DNA of 64,000 nucleotides from Serilophus lunatus. Taxonomy: Eukaryota > Chordata > Aves > Passeriformes > Eurylaimidae. Where the stretch lies: NCBI GenBank assembly GCA_013399895.1, contig VXBA01001027.1:1937838-2001837 (forward strand), in the 5' to 3' direction. The notes below the pieces were generated by a model, which saw nothing but the letters and a program-made list of their open reading frames with translations, was not told the origin of the DNA and ran no database searches. The first letter of the stretch is position 1; each line of letters begins with the position of its first letter. Of this stretch, positions 1 through 13,429 are shown one piece after another. The position numbers were made by a program, and so were the translations under genes.

Positions 1-3000
1 TGCTGAAGGTTATCTCCCCAGTTGCTCTGAAAAATCAGGTGACAACCATTTCCCATGATGCTTTAAGGGCTGTCAAACTGTCCATCAAACTGTCACCTGA
101 CCAATCGTTCCCATGGTTCTTTTAGACTTCTAGTATGATAAATTGAAAGGCACTATTATCTGCCTGTTGTGAAGAGGAACTGCTTAGGCTTTGATAAGAT
201 ATCACTAGTCCCAGGTGAGAGGAGGCTGACAGCACATCAAGACAAGAAAACACATGGAAACAGTGAACACAGGAGCAAAAGGTTTACAAACATCTGTTGT
301 CATTATTTATTACCCCTTTTCCTTGGTTTTAGCTCCATCCTCATTCTATGTCAGTTTAAAAAGAAAGACTTTCCTTTCTTCCCAGTCAGTCTGAACTGCT
401 GCTATTTTTAAACCAGTTAGTTGTAGAATGAGAAATACTTTAAATATGAAAGATATCTTTAATAAAAGGTTGCATTAGCTACCTTTCCTGATACACCTTG
501 CCTTTACCATCATTATATTTGAAGTTTCATATGATTCACATGGTGCAATTACATTATAAGAAAATGAGAAACTCTGTAAGATATGAAGACTTTCTAAGCT
601 CCAGTTATACTTCCATTGATATCTTGAGACCAATTCACATTTTTCTTGCTGATATTTCAGATCTGTCTGTCTACAAGCATGCAAAGTTAGCTGAAGATAC
701 TTCAGAGCCAAAATAATATGTTGTTATTTATTGTGTGTTGTCAATAAAAAGAAGCTGGTTGCTAACATCACCACCTTGTGTACAAATATTTGTTTGCATG
801 CAGTTTTAAATGATTTTAGACAGTGCTGTAATTTCCTTAGACAGCACTACAAAACCTCAGTTGCACAAAAGAACATTTAATAATTTTATCATCAAAAATA
901 TTTAAGCCCTTCAGGTTCATTTAACTATAATCTCATGCTCATCTGTGTTAAGATTGACAGCAAGCTTCCATACCCTGTGACAAACCCTATTCACTGGAGA
1001 AAATAGTCAAAAATCCACAAAACAGGGTTTCAGCAGTGGTAAATATACTGCCAAAACTACTAATAAAGGTAAGTTTCATGACTAAAGCACATTCAGCTAA
1101 TTTCTAAAGCTTTTTGTGAAAAATTGTGTTTTGAGATACTTCCAAATTCTTCGTATTCTAAACATACATCTGATTTTCGAAGTGGAAACTCAGTTCATCC
1201 AATGGCCACAAAACAACCATGATCAATAAACGTAAGATACTCCCTTCATGAGCCAGGTGAAAAATGAAGAGCTATAGTAACCAATGAACTCCATAATATC
1301 AAGCTGATTTTGTCAGGATGGTTTCTTCTATCCTGTTTCACGAAGAAAATCAGTTAGTGTCAAGTGTGGTAGCCAGGGAGGAAAAACAAGTATGAAATAA
1401 AAGGGCATTTTCCCACTCTGAAATGAAAAATTCTACTGAGCTAAAATATTCTCACCGTTATTGCTGACCTGCCAGCACACACAGTGGCGCTCTCTGGGCA
1501 CTTTTCAATCAGAAATGAACATGTTCCCTTTCTCTAGGTCATTATAATGGAAAGACATGGGAATATTGAAAAGAAAGGGATAAAATATACTGAGTGGTTG
1601 AGGTGGTGGCTGACTATTTGGATAACTGTATCATATTAAACCCGTATTTCTTCTGTTTAATCTTTGAAGGAAGAAGCACAAGTGCAAAGGGGGAAGGGAC
1701 TTTTCACTTAGTATCAGCAAAAAAAGTATTTCATGTACAGAGACTGGGAGAGAAGAAGCTGCACTCTCTGTATGTGAGAAGCTGATTACTGGGCTATAGA
1801 TGGGCAAACAAGTGGATGTGATTGGGCAACATCAGGTAAAAATGTCAAGGCACAGTCATGCAGGATCAGCACGTGGACAGAAACCTTCAGTGTGGTGTAG
1901 GATGAAGCTTCCAGGGTTTCAGAGAGAGGATGATCTTATAAGTAGGTTTGCACAGACAGGTGAGACTTTGGGTTAAGTGCTGACATGTTCAGGAAGCTCC
2001 ACTGAAGAAGAACACACTGCTCACTAATGAACACACTGCTCATTAATGTCTTTAGCACTGATCCTGCAGTTACAGAACTCTCTAAGAGAAGCAGAAAGTC
2101 TTCTGCAAAGAGAACATTTTAAATTGCTTAGATAGTGTTAAAGTCAGCCATGAATTGTGTGACTGTAAAATTCTATGGCCACTGGAGTTATAGATTTTTC
2201 TCCAGTAATCATTTAGAGTTTGAAGACAGAAAGCAAACATGTGGGATACACAACTGTACAGTTTCATATTAATAAATTATGTTTATAGTGAAGAACTATT
2301 AAAGGAAACAATACACAGTTCTTTCCTAATAGAATGGTTCTACTTCACTCATAGCTTGTTGTGTTTACCTCCTCATAGGGAATTTTGCCTGCTCAGACTG
2401 TCAATGGCTGTGGGAAAGCATGAGATCCACACTCACTGCCTCCTCCACTCTGACAGAGTCCCAGTATTCCAGTTCTGCATCTATTAAAATATGCAGCCCT
2501 TTGCAGTAGCCAACATACGCTTAATGAACCATGAAAAAACATTATCTAATCTCTGTTCTTTATTTTATCTCTTCTTTACAAGTTCCATTAACAAATATAG
2601 AAAAAATATCACCAATAAGATTAAAAATGAAACAGATTTGCTGTTCCAATGACAATAATTGCATTTGCAAGCACTGCTGACATAGCACAGGTTTCTGTCT
2701 GATAGCTGCCCGAATAAAGAAAAAGGAAGTTAAAATAGGAGAGAGGTAGAAGGGCAAAAAAATCACTGACTCTAATGGTTGAGAAAAAGTTGATTCAGGT
2801 TATTCTGAGAGATGAGGGGGTATAGAAGAGACAGGAACTCATTACGGAATTTGAGTCTTCTTCAGTTGTAAGAGAAGTTCATGGGAAACTTCAAAAGTCA
2901 ACCTAAGGAATTTAGGTGCAGTCACACAGGAATATTCAAATAACTAAACGTCACCAGGAGTTTTCCTAGTCCTAATGTTTGGGTCATTTCTCTTGTGTTG

Positions 3001-4430
3001 AAAGAAGAGGTTGGTTGGCAATGGAAATACAGAGCTCTTTTATTGCATTGGATATAATGTGGCCATCATATGTACCAAAATAGCAGATCTGAGTCAGTTT
3101 GGGGTCCTGTGCCAATGTTGTGTGGTCTAAGATAGCAGAATCTCCTTCCCTTTGGAAGAAGCAGCTCTGCAGCTCACTGTGACCCACTGAGTCTTCACAC
3201 AAACCTCCCTCACTGCAGTCCACCGCTGGTGCCAGAGCTTATTTCACAATGGCTGGAGTGGACAATGCAGTAGCTAAAACAAAGGGGACAGACAGCAGCA
3301 TGTTATATCAATGGGTAACCTTGGATGTAAACTTACAGGATACCACCTGGTTTTAGTCACTACTTACACTTGTGTTTTACTTTTGCAGTAAATGCAAGGT
3401 AGATTACTTATGCCTCCCTGAACAGGAGACTACCTTGACTGACCTCCTATTTACCATGGATGGTAAATACATGGTCAGACATCTCAAAGCAGCTGACACA
3501 CACCCTGCTTTGGTGTTTCCAGTGTTTTTTTCCAATGCCTTGTTTCCAATGTCATGTGAACACATTTTTACTTCCACAGATCCCTCTGAAGGGTTTACAA
3601 ACCTTCTGGGCTTCTGGAAGCCCATATGTACAAATAGCTTGTGTTAACATAGTACAGTATGATGCCAGTCACACCATGGAGGTGGGCCAAGAGAAACGGT
3701 AACATTATTGAAATATATGAGAATAAGAATTGCAAACCTAAAAACCTCAATGTTACTACTTTTGAAAGACTCTTCTTTTGGACCTTGGCCCTGCCTATGT
3801 GTACAAGTAACTGAATGGAGGCAAATGTAATAGGACTACTCATGCATAAAGCTGGTCACATGCATTAACGCTGGCAGGAACAAGGACTTTCTTTTCATAC
3901 TTACACTAGAGGATAGCAAAAGAAATGCTGCTCAAAGAAATCCATCAACTAATTCAAACTCTAAGCTAGCTACTTCAGAACCTAGTACAATGGCCACACT
4001 CAATGAGTCCATTGAAGACCTGGAGACGAAGTAAAAACAGGTTTCTTTTTGAAGAACATTACTAGATCAATACAGTGCTGTGGATATTAGGAAAAGTCAC
4101 TTTAATAAAAAGGAAATTGCACATAATGTAACAAAACAATTGCTATTTGGAAGGCCCTGAAAAAATGGAACAATGTAATACGATATTTTGTAACTTCATT
4201 TCCCATCCATTGCAGAAATCATAACAATAAAGTTTTCTACATAAGCAACTTTATGAGCTGAAAGAAGAGAATGTATAATTTCTTTCCATGGACTAAGCCA
4301 AAAGAAATGAAGAAAAAAATTGATTCTTCTCTGTTAGCCTCCTGTGTAAAATTTTTCTCCTTATCATCTCATCTAGTCATATCTTTCTGCAGTTTGAATT
4401 ACCCTCTTTTCCTCAATCTGGTAAGGCAGT
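1..4430. other. Intergenic or intronic unique sequence, no gene seen
   Basis: AT-rich unique DNA. Open frames here are short (under about 95 codons), occur on both strands and show no recognisable protein family. No CR1, LTR or SINE sequence was recognised. The only internal structure noted is a 19-bp tandem duplication near 2.0 kb, listed separately. Confidence 0.6.
2010..2047. repeat. 19-bp tandem duplication (two copies)
   Basis: Two adjacent 19-bp units beginning GAACACACTGCTCA, at 2010-2028 and 2029-2047, differ at one base (CACTAAT versus CATTAAT). This looks like a simple slippage-type duplication with no evident function. Confidence 0.85.
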
Positions 4431-4529
4431 GAAAGGATGTTTGTTCTGCTAATTAACTTTATTACCCTGATAACTCCCTGCAGCCTTTGACGAAAACAAT
4501 TACCGTTCCTCCTTTTTTTTTCCCCACTG

Positions 4530-4531
<2 letters not shown>

Positions 4532-4579
<48 letters not shown>
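4532..4579 (+). repeat. Poly-A homopolymer, 48 bp
   Basis: An uninterrupted run of 48 A follows CCCCACTGGC and is followed by GACGACT. No retroelement body was recognised upstream and no target-site duplication was seen, so it looks like an expanded mononucleotide microsatellite rather than a retroposon tail. Its length in the assembly is probably unreliable. Confidence 0.9.
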
Positions 4580-4581
<2 letters not shown>

Positions 4582-4909
4582 CGACTATTAATTAGAAACG
4601 AGGCCCTGGTCCCTGCCATGTTAGCCTGCCACGTTCTCAGACCCTCGAGCGGGATAGCATTACATTGTCAGTAGTAATTTAGCTCTCATCTGTCTCTGCT
4701 AATTATTGTCACATTCATCAAATTCATCAACAAAAGTGCTCTCAGAAGGATTGCATATTTGCAGTTAATACAGCATAAACTGGTATTACCCATCACCACA
4801 TTTGTGATGATGAGAGGGACACAACTTATTCATCCCTAATTAGAGCAAGCTGGGTAATTAATTATACATTCCGCCTTATTACTTCTGAGTTCCCAGATAT
4901 TGTTTGTCT

Positions 4910-5033
4910 AAAAAGGGGGAGAGAGAGGAAGAGAGAGAAGCCTGAAAATTAAAAAAAAAAAAAANAAAAAAAAAAAAAAAAAAGAGAGAGAGAGAAAAAA
5001 GAAGTGGGGAGAGAGAGAGGAGAGAGAGAGAAA
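4910..5033 (+). repeat. Poly-purine microsatellite: (GA)n, A-run with an N, (GA)n
   Basis: Purine-only DNA spans 4910-4940. After a short CCTGAAAATT spacer, purines resume at 4951-5004 (A-run with an ambiguous base at 4965, then GA repeats). A single T at 5005 is followed by purines to 5033. The strand asymmetry is almost complete and parts are mirror-symmetric, which is compatible with triplex-prone DNA. The N shows the assembly could not resolve the run. Confidence 0.9.
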
Positions 5034-5157
5034 TGTGTGATGTGTTTTGTCACATGTGCTATGCCATAATTCCCACCTGACAAACTAGCTGAATCAGTAG
5101 AAAATTGCAAGTTGTCAGCAGCAGAATAAACTGCTGTAATAGCTGATTAATGATCAA

Positions 5158-5172
5158 CACCTGTGACAGGTG
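5158..5172. promoter_or_regulatory. Palindromic double E-box CACCTG-TGA-CAGGTG
   Basis: A perfect 15-bp inverted repeat of two CACCTG E-boxes separated by TGA, with a further CACCTG 84 bp upstream at 5074-5079. CACCTG/CAGGTG is the preferred core of ZEB, Snail and several E-protein bHLH factors, and ZEB proteins bind paired sites. Binding is inferred from the motif only. Confidence 0.5.
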
Positions 5173-5309
5173 CTACATGGGACTGTAAACTTGGTGTGAT
5201 TAACAGTCACCGGACGAATAAATATTAGTGACAGTCAGTGGAGAGCGAGTTTGTGTGTTTTAACAAATCTCACACATTACAGTTATTGATATTTCCAGTG
5301 TAGGCACTT

Positions 5310-8300
5310 TCTTTTTTGGTAATTATCTGACAACACTGGAAGAGTGTTTTAATCTAGTATGTTTGTTTCTCTTCTGTGCATTTATTTCAGAGTTCAAAAT
5401 GGTGTTTTGACAAGATGACCTAGCAGAGTTCAAAACTGAAGACAAATTTAGAATAGTCACAAATACTTTTTCCATGTCCAGCTCATAGCAACGCTACCAA
5501 ATAGTCTTCCAAGGAACTTAAATACACAAATCTATATGCCTACATTGATAAAAACATAAATATTGTATAAATGCACATTTATAGAGATACATTTTCAAAG
5601 CCCATCATTCCAAGAGTCAACTCAGTATTGTTTATGTCATGCTTATGACACACTGCTATGGGAAAGCAGTATTTCTTTAATTCAATCATCAGAGATGCAT
5701 GAATCTCTTCTGAAGGACAACTTCATCCTTATTAATTTTGATTTACAAAACTCCTGTAACAATAAGGCATGAAAGTTATCAATTTATGTGATTGCTCTAT
5801 GCTTAGCACAGTAGTATCTAATCAGTTCGCAGCTATAACTTGAGCTATATCAGGATACTCTTTGGATAGCATAAACTACATTTTTCATCCCTGTGCATGG
5901 TTACAGATATGCTGATTAGGTAAAATATATATTCTTATGCAAAAAGACATGTATTAGAAAGTGAAAAGACATGAACACAGACTCAGAGGAACCAGTAAAC
6001 GCAGATTTTGCCACCAATCCGATGTTATTCTCCAACTCTAAATATGATAGAATGTCACTGTCTTCTTACAAGTCCTTTACCAGGCCAAATAAAAATGAAA
6101 CCAATTACAAGGCGGGACTTCAGAGTTTCCCAGGAGCATATGCAAGAATCTAATAGCTGGTCAGATATACCCAACACATCACTCTGTCCACATGACAGCT
6201 CAGCTATGTTATGCACTAAGCTTAGTCTGGTAGAAAAATAAAGCTCAATATTTTCCTCAGAACAACATCTAGATATAGCCAGAAGTAATTAAATAAATGT
6301 CATTAGATACACCCTACATGCAAAGATTTACCTGTATCATGTAGCACATCAAAAGACAGGGGACGGAAAAAAAGGGCAAATTACTGTTTGTGTCAGTTTC
6401 TGAAGAAAAAACCCAAAAAACCTTGCCTATACAAAATATTCCAGACATTGGAACTTTTAATGGAAACCCCTGAACACATGGAGCTGGCCTGTTGGTTTTC
6501 CTACCAGATTCATAGCCATACATCTATATCAAACAACTGAATGGTTTTTTCCATTTCCATATTTTATAATAACAGCATTCCTTGGTCTAATTGATTACAA
6601 ACCTGCTTTTAAGCATAAAATAGTACACAAACTCTTCTTTCAGATGTAGGCAACTGTGGGGAAGGCCTTCATAAAAGGGTGCTATTTAACCCTGAGAAAC
6701 TCCTGGTATGAATCAACTTTCCGTGAACTTCCCAGTCCTTCTTTTACAGTTCAAATAAGGACAGTGGAGGAACTAAGAGAGAAGAACTTAAGTTGTTAGC
6801 TCCACAAGCCCCAACACTTGAATAACACTTTAATAATGAAAGGAAGGTGGGAATAAACTCCAGTCTCCACTTAATGAAAACATTATTTGTATTTTGTTTT
6901 CACCAATGTGTCACTCAAGTCTTCATTTTCATTTATTCCTGCACCAGAAAAAAAGCCCCGAGCAATCAATTTATAAGAACACACAGAAATGAAAAATATA
7001 TTTTGAGGATAATAGTTTGTTAGGTATAATACTTTTGTTTTCTGATTAATCTTTAGTGTAGCAACCTGAAACACAGAAGTAACAGCTTGAAAGCTTTATG
7101 CAAAACGTATGTAAATTTGTTATGCTTTGGTACAGATACATCTGAATAGGCAGCAGTGCAGTGAGCCAAGAGCCCAGGAAGGAGGCCAACCCCACATCCA
7201 GATGCCACTGATAGAGAGACACTGTGTGGCATCAATGCTCCCAGCTGTCAGGCTCACCATGCATTTTTTCCAGCATTTGACTGCAGCAGAATGAGACCTC
7301 GCAAAGCTCTCTCCTGATAAATAATAATAACATACAGAAACAATTCCGGTCAATATAAAAATCTGACAATAAAAAAAGAAATATCTTAAAATATTTTCCC
7401 GCAAGAAATTGTTAACTATCTGGAAATTGCATTATCAATTTATTGAACCAAAGGCAGAGCCAGTAAAAGTCTCAAGCAATATGCTGAATTTGTTAATAAC
7501 TTCTTTAAGATGATTTTGCATCTTTCAATACTGTATTTCATTTAATTGTATGAAATTTAATCCATTCCCTATATACAGAAACCTAAGTTTATTCTTTAAA
7601 ATGAAGGATGGACATAAAACTCAAATGAAGGGATTAATTTTTGCTTTAATTTGCTGTTCTTTGGAACAATTTGTAATTTGAAAAAAAAAATTACAGTAAA
7701 AAAAGAAAGAAAAATGGAAAGTATCAAAAGACAATAGCATAGCAAATTAATCAGGTCTGAGAACAGAAGAAGAGAAATTATTCATTCCTCTGTAAATTAC
7801 AAACCTTGTCATTAGTCTTCACTTAGTATGTTACAAATCTGATTTATTAAGTAATCCTCATCCATTCTTTAAAGCGAAATAAGCTAAAAACCTAAGCAAA
7901 TTTCACTAGGAAACAGCCATTGATGAACTATCTGACTCAATTTAATGAAAATTAATTCGGGATTATAATTCAATATCACTGTAAATCACAGTGTTCAGCC
8001 TAGGAAACGATCCTAAATAGGCTCCAAGACATATATCTCTTTGTTTTGCAACCGTCTACAAAATTTTTTGAGTAGCAAATTTCATAAGAGAATTTCAGAT
8101 TACTCACTGATCCAAAGAATATACATCAACAAATTTCTTGTGGAAATGAATGCGTATCTTAAGCAAAACCACTGAATTTAAACTGAAATTCTCTCTTATC
8201 TTGTAAATCATACAAAAGCAACAAAGAATTACCCCAAAAAATTACATTCAACTGCAGATGATCTTGACTCAGATCTATAGTATTTGCAAACTGCTATCCT

Positions 8301-11300
8301 ATTAACTCCCAAATGTGAGAAAAAACATTTATCACAGAAGGTTGGTGTCACAAATCTCATTCTCTTTCGTTCACGTCACTGTCTTTACCACTTCAAAAAG
8401 GAAATAAAAATTCCTGATAGTTGAACCGGATTCTGGGACATCTTTGGTTTTTGTGCTTCTTCCTACAGTGTTTAACTATGTAATTTTACCAGCATTTTAG
8501 CATCACATACACATAAGACTTCCAAGATATTAACTTGATTCCTTTGTACAACTCCTTTTCAGAAGTCATTTGCAAAGCATCTGCATCCTCTAAAGGAAAA
8601 AAACCCCAAGCAATTCACCTGATGAAGATAGAAAATTGTAATTACAGACCACCCAACAATTTTGATAATTTCAGCAAGACAGCTTGCTGAAAACTATGTC
8701 TTTTAGTTTACAAAATCACATAGAGCTGTGTCTGTGGTGCAGAACTGTACAGAGAGGAATTAGGAAGAAAATCCAGCAGTTTCAGTACAGCCCTGCCTGT
8801 TCCCAAGGTTTTATGGATACTCCTTGGGAAGTGGAAGCCCACTGGTCTACTTCAGTGTCAATAGTGGCTTTTCAAGTATGAGTGTATGAAGAATTTCATA
8901 CCTTTTGCTTCTCAGAAAATCTGAACCCAAACACCACAGAAAGTAAACATTTCAGGAACATATGATGCCATCGTGGAAAGGGAGCCAAGGGCAGAAACTT
9001 TGACAAACTTCTCGATTTGTCAGATTGCTGCCTACTTTTGTGACAGAACTTTGGAACATTTTAAACTTCTTGAACATCCTACTGTTTTCCATCTTAAGTG
9101 TAATATTCTTTCCACAAATGAATAAATACCTAGGAAGATAACGGCATTTTTTTCCATTTGTGATTTTTCCATAAGAAAGGATGGTTCAACATACATTAAT
9201 ATCCAATTTAAGGACTCCTTACTAATTCAGTAGAGAGTCCAACATAGTATTTAATTTGGAATGAGTGGTCATCCCCAAGACAAAATCAGATTTTAGCAAC
9301 TTTTAGTATTTTTCTGTATGTTTTCCATCTGTACATACAGGAATGTTGCCTATAACCCTTCAACACTGATCATACAAAGAAAGATTTTTAAACAGAAGGA
9401 TCAGCATTTTCCCCAGATGTCCTTATTAAAGAGATGCAAATATATCTTCTTTAACAGCAGCATTAATTGCTCTACAAGCTACAATATAAGTGTCATCATT
9501 GATGGATCATTCAAAAAAAGGAATGGTGCAGACACTGCTTACATGATATGGCTCTGCTAAAATTCCTGGTGACTGTATGCAGGATTACTAAGCTGGCAAC
9601 TGCACATCTCAAATTGTGAAAATACAGGAAACACTAAGTGATCAAAATCTAATCTTAGTTACATCAACATGCACTGGAATAATGCCACTGACTTCAGTGA
9701 ATTATTCTAGATTTTCATCCACACATCTAGTGTTCTAAGCAAGAAACAGCCTATGGAGACAAACATCAACCTCCATATGACAAACACTCCCCAAATGATA
9801 CTTTATAATTCTTCCCACAACTTTACTTTTTCAATACCAGGATGAGAAAAGCATTGTTTATGAGCTGGCTTTTCCAGAAGTGAGTCATGCTGAACAGTGC
9901 AGGAAAAAGTCATCTGGGAGAATGACTAATGCTTTGAAAAACTAATTTAACAAATATTGATCATGTTACCATTTTTAGGGAACAATATTTTTATGAGAAT
10001 GAGTACATGAATCAATGGAATATGAGAAAATCAAAATAAAATAGTACTTATCTGCCATACAATTGGTGTTTATGTCTAGGGGATGACATACAAACACAAG
10101 ACAAAAATCGAATTGCAAATTCTAAAAGGTCTTCTAACAAATCAGGGAGATGGATCAGGGGAAAATGCAGCCTTTTGCTATTTTAAAGCACCTTCTTCAT
10201 CTATTCTCCTGACCACAGTACCTTCTTAGAATGACAAAAATGTAAAAAACCCCAAAAGATTCTATGTGTGCCTATACATTTGCATGCCTGTTTCTCCTCA
10301 CCACCAACACTCTGCCACTAGTTCTTTTTACCCCCTTAATTAAACTGTAAGATGAGCTGGATAAATGTTCTATTCTTTCTCAGTACACATTTCTTCAGTA
10401 AGTAGCCCTTGGTCTTCATTTTGACCAACAATACCACAAAGCTTTGTTGTATAAGAATATATTGATACGGATGCCTTATTTAAAGAGTTTCCCTAACACA
10501 AGTTCAGCATTAGATATTAACCTCATTTACAACCTCATTTTGTCTTCATTATTGCATCATCTATTTTCTGGAAAAACTTCCAGACAATCATGCTAAATTT
10601 TGTTAGAACATTTTTAATAGCTTTCAAAATTGAGTATTTGTTTTGAAAGTAGATGCAGCTGTGTTTAAATCAACTTTAGCCAATATATGCTTTGTAAACA
10701 TCACCTAAAGTTGTTTTACATTTATTTTAATTCCAGGTAATGATTTTCAATTGCATTATTCATTGACTTATTAAAGACCAAAACTAAAATGTATGTAACA
10801 AAGTTCAGCTGAGGGATACATAAGAAGTCAGCCAAATCTCACCTATACAAGTAATTTCCTCTACCCAAATAACTTCTGATTTTTCCCCATAAAAGAAGGT
10901 AGTCATGGGAAATTTATAATGAATGACCACCAGCAGCAGCAGGTTCTTATACTCTAGGACTCCTAGAAGAAAAGTCAGCCTCCTGGGACACTGAGAACAG
11001 CGACAACTGTGGAGCACCTGGGGACAGGCACAAACACCAGTGAAATCAAAGCCCTCTCCACACCACCAACCAGCCTGGGCCTGGCACTGCCTTTCATGGC
11101 AACCTCCAGGGAGTTTTGCTTTCCAGCTTGATACACATCTGCTTCCAGGAAGGGAATTCTATTTTTTTTTAGAGGAATCTTGTTCTAATAAAGCTTGAAT
11201 CAACATCACGGTTTTCAATAGGCACATATTTAACAGACAGACGCTTCAGCTTTGTTGAGATTTCCTGAAAAGTCCTTATTTGTGATAGGAACACTATGAA

Positions 11301-13110
11301 ATATCAACAGATAACACTGCATTGGGCAGAAATTCATGTGAATGGGGAAGAAAATTGAGACACAACTTTTTATTCTTTTATCTGGAAAGACAGAGAGGGG
11401 AGGAAAAGTCTGGATCTGCAGTCAGATTTCCCAGGGTATATACGAATAGATAAAAGGATAACAATGATTGCTATGCAGATTTTATATTTTAAGATTACGA
11501 CTTAGAAAATAAAAAAAAAATGCAAATTAAGAGATTACTTAGAGTCAGCTATACATTTAGCCCACAATAAAAGGGTACATCTACACTTGTAACTGAAATT
11601 TTCTATGTGGTATAGAGAAACAAATGTAACTATATCAGCTTTTGTTTTAGCTTTAATGAATATGCAATCAAAGCATATGCATATTCCAGATTATTCTTTA
11701 AAACAGTGGGTTTGTTTCTCATTCTCCAGTGTTTTGACCACTAATAGTCACACAGAAGCAAGTATGTTTTTTATTTAATACCTTTAGAAAACTTAGTACA
11801 ATTGGAATTATTCTAAAAATTAGCAGTTAGGTTTTAGTACTATTAATATAAAATTTCTTAGGAACGTTTTTACCCTACCATACAAATTCAGTTTAAATTT
11901 TTTATTTATTACGCTGAGCTGCTGAATATTTTTTCACATTCCAGCTAAAGGAAGCAGCGAAAATGTTAAATATAAAATGTATGCAATTTTAAGATGGCAT
12001 TGTACTTCTGAAACATTTTGGTGAGAATATTAGGAATATATTTTCCAATGAAGACCTAACAGTGATGTTTTGAAGAATGACAGTGTGATCAGCCAAGGAA
12101 TCTGATTTTTGAATTCTTGTCCAAACAAGTCCAATCTACATATCATTATTGCCTTCTAAAAAGAGAATTCAATGGGAGCTATGCCTCTGTAAAAACTGAA
12201 GAACTAAGAAGTAGAAGGTACTATTCTAAAACTTCTAAATTTTAATGGCATACATTATTTTTCCAAAGGAACAGAGTCCACAGTTTCACTCTTTTCCTTA
12301 TTAAACTAAGTAGAAAAAAGCTGATAGGGAGTAGGACACATACACTAACATTATGTTGGTTTAAAAGGTCATTCTGAACTAGGGTTCAGCCTTTGAGCCC
12401 ATGAGCAACTCCTGAAGGTGATGAGTGCACTCATTCTTCAGGAAGCCAAAGGCAGAGGGAGGAGCCGCACACACTTCAACATCTCTGAAGGCAAAATTCA
12501 CACCTAACCCAGATGAAAATTATATTTATTCCATTGATTCTGGTTTAAAAGCTTAATGATTTCATTTTCCACTTGCAGAGTTTTCAAGTGTAGATGAAAT
12601 AGCTACATCTTCCCAGTCTTCTCTAAGAAGAAAGAGCACAGAACCAACATGCAGCTTTGGTTTCCTAATTTATGCAGCCTATAAGACAGGGATACAAGGT
12701 AAGGGTCACCTGGGCCCAGCTATGGCAGACTTTTTTATGAATATCAGTTGCTCATGAGCATAAACAGTTACAGTAAAATAAAATTTATAAAACCTAGACC
12801 TGAGAACAAAAAATCTCAGAGATCAACAACTCCGAAAGAATCTAGTGTCGCATTCCTAAGAATGTCAGATTAAACTAACATGTGCCAGTCAATATTGGTA
12901 CACTGTGACCCTTGATGCCTCCTAAGCAAAACTATTAAGTCCAACATTTTCTCCTGTAAGCACTTATCTGTAAGGATGGCTAACATGTCCTCTAAAGCAG
13001 ATATTGAAACTGATTGGACAATAGGTAGATACCAGACAGGGGCCTGGGGGCCGACCTCTAGAAATAGGGGGAGAAAATCTTAATCTGCAACACAATGCAG
13101 CTCTCTTGAA
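5310..13110. other. Unique AT-rich sequence, no gene or repeat recognised
   Basis: About 7.8 kb with only short open frames (under about 95 codons) on both strands and none resembling a known family. I saw no interspersed repeat ends, no clear motif cluster and no RNA gene. Isolated TATA-like or homeodomain-like words occur at the rate expected for this base composition. Confidence 0.55.
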
Positions 13111-13420
13111 ACCCTATCATTTTCACTTCCCATGTGTCTGCTGCCTGACTGTGAATGGATTTGAAAAGGAATGGTTAGTGCTGAAAATTGGATCAGAGCT
13201 AACATTCTCTCATTTTTATCAGCAGCTGCCAAAGGTCATCTGACATAATAGCTGATGAATTCAAGCCCAGTGGATTTCATTTGCAATTTTCAATTTACTG
13301 AGGCCTCCAAACCCCACAGTGATAAAAGCTTCCCCTATCGTGGCCTGTCACAAACATCAAGAAACTGCACAAACCCACAAGAAAGAAATAGGAGAAAGCT
13401 GTGCATCATCACAGTTACAG
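13110..13420. promoter_or_regulatory. Weak candidate conserved non-coding block
   Basis: This stretch is less AT-rich than its surroundings. It contains a CAGCAGCTGCC E-box, an adjacent AAAGGTCA nuclear-receptor-like half-site and TAATAGCTGATGAATTC. An open frame (13255-13545, plus strand, 96 codons) overlaps it, but its composition and lack of any recognisable domain suggest chance. The call rests on sequence texture alone and needs alignment to another bird. Confidence 0.25.
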
Positions 13421-13429
13421 ATAAGGAGA

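Larger units (their letters stand above)
4440..5300. promoter_or_regulatory. Candidate conserved non-coding regulatory block rich in homeodomain and E-box motifs
   Basis: Seen directly: TAAT-type homeodomain cores cluster at about 4449 (CTAATTAA), 4587-4595 (ATTAATTAG), 4698-4707 (GCTAATTATT), 4834-4843 (CCCTAATTAG), 4854-4865 (GTAATTAATTAT) and 5145-5151 (GATTAAT). E-boxes include CACATGTG at 5051, CACCTG at 5074 and the palindrome at 5158-5172. There is also a short inverted repeat, CATCAC/GTGATG, at 4791-4809. The texture is more balanced and motif-dense than the neighbouring DNA and contains no open frame of note, as is typical of vertebrate developmental enhancers. A poly-A run and a purine microsatellite are inserted in it. 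Function and conservation are inferred; no alignment was possible. Confidence 0.45.

Noticed and set aside
4532..4579. Poly-A run as a retroposon (SINE or processed pseudogene) tail
   Set aside because: No retroposon body upstream, no poly-A signal or target-site duplication, and surrounding sequence looks continuous.
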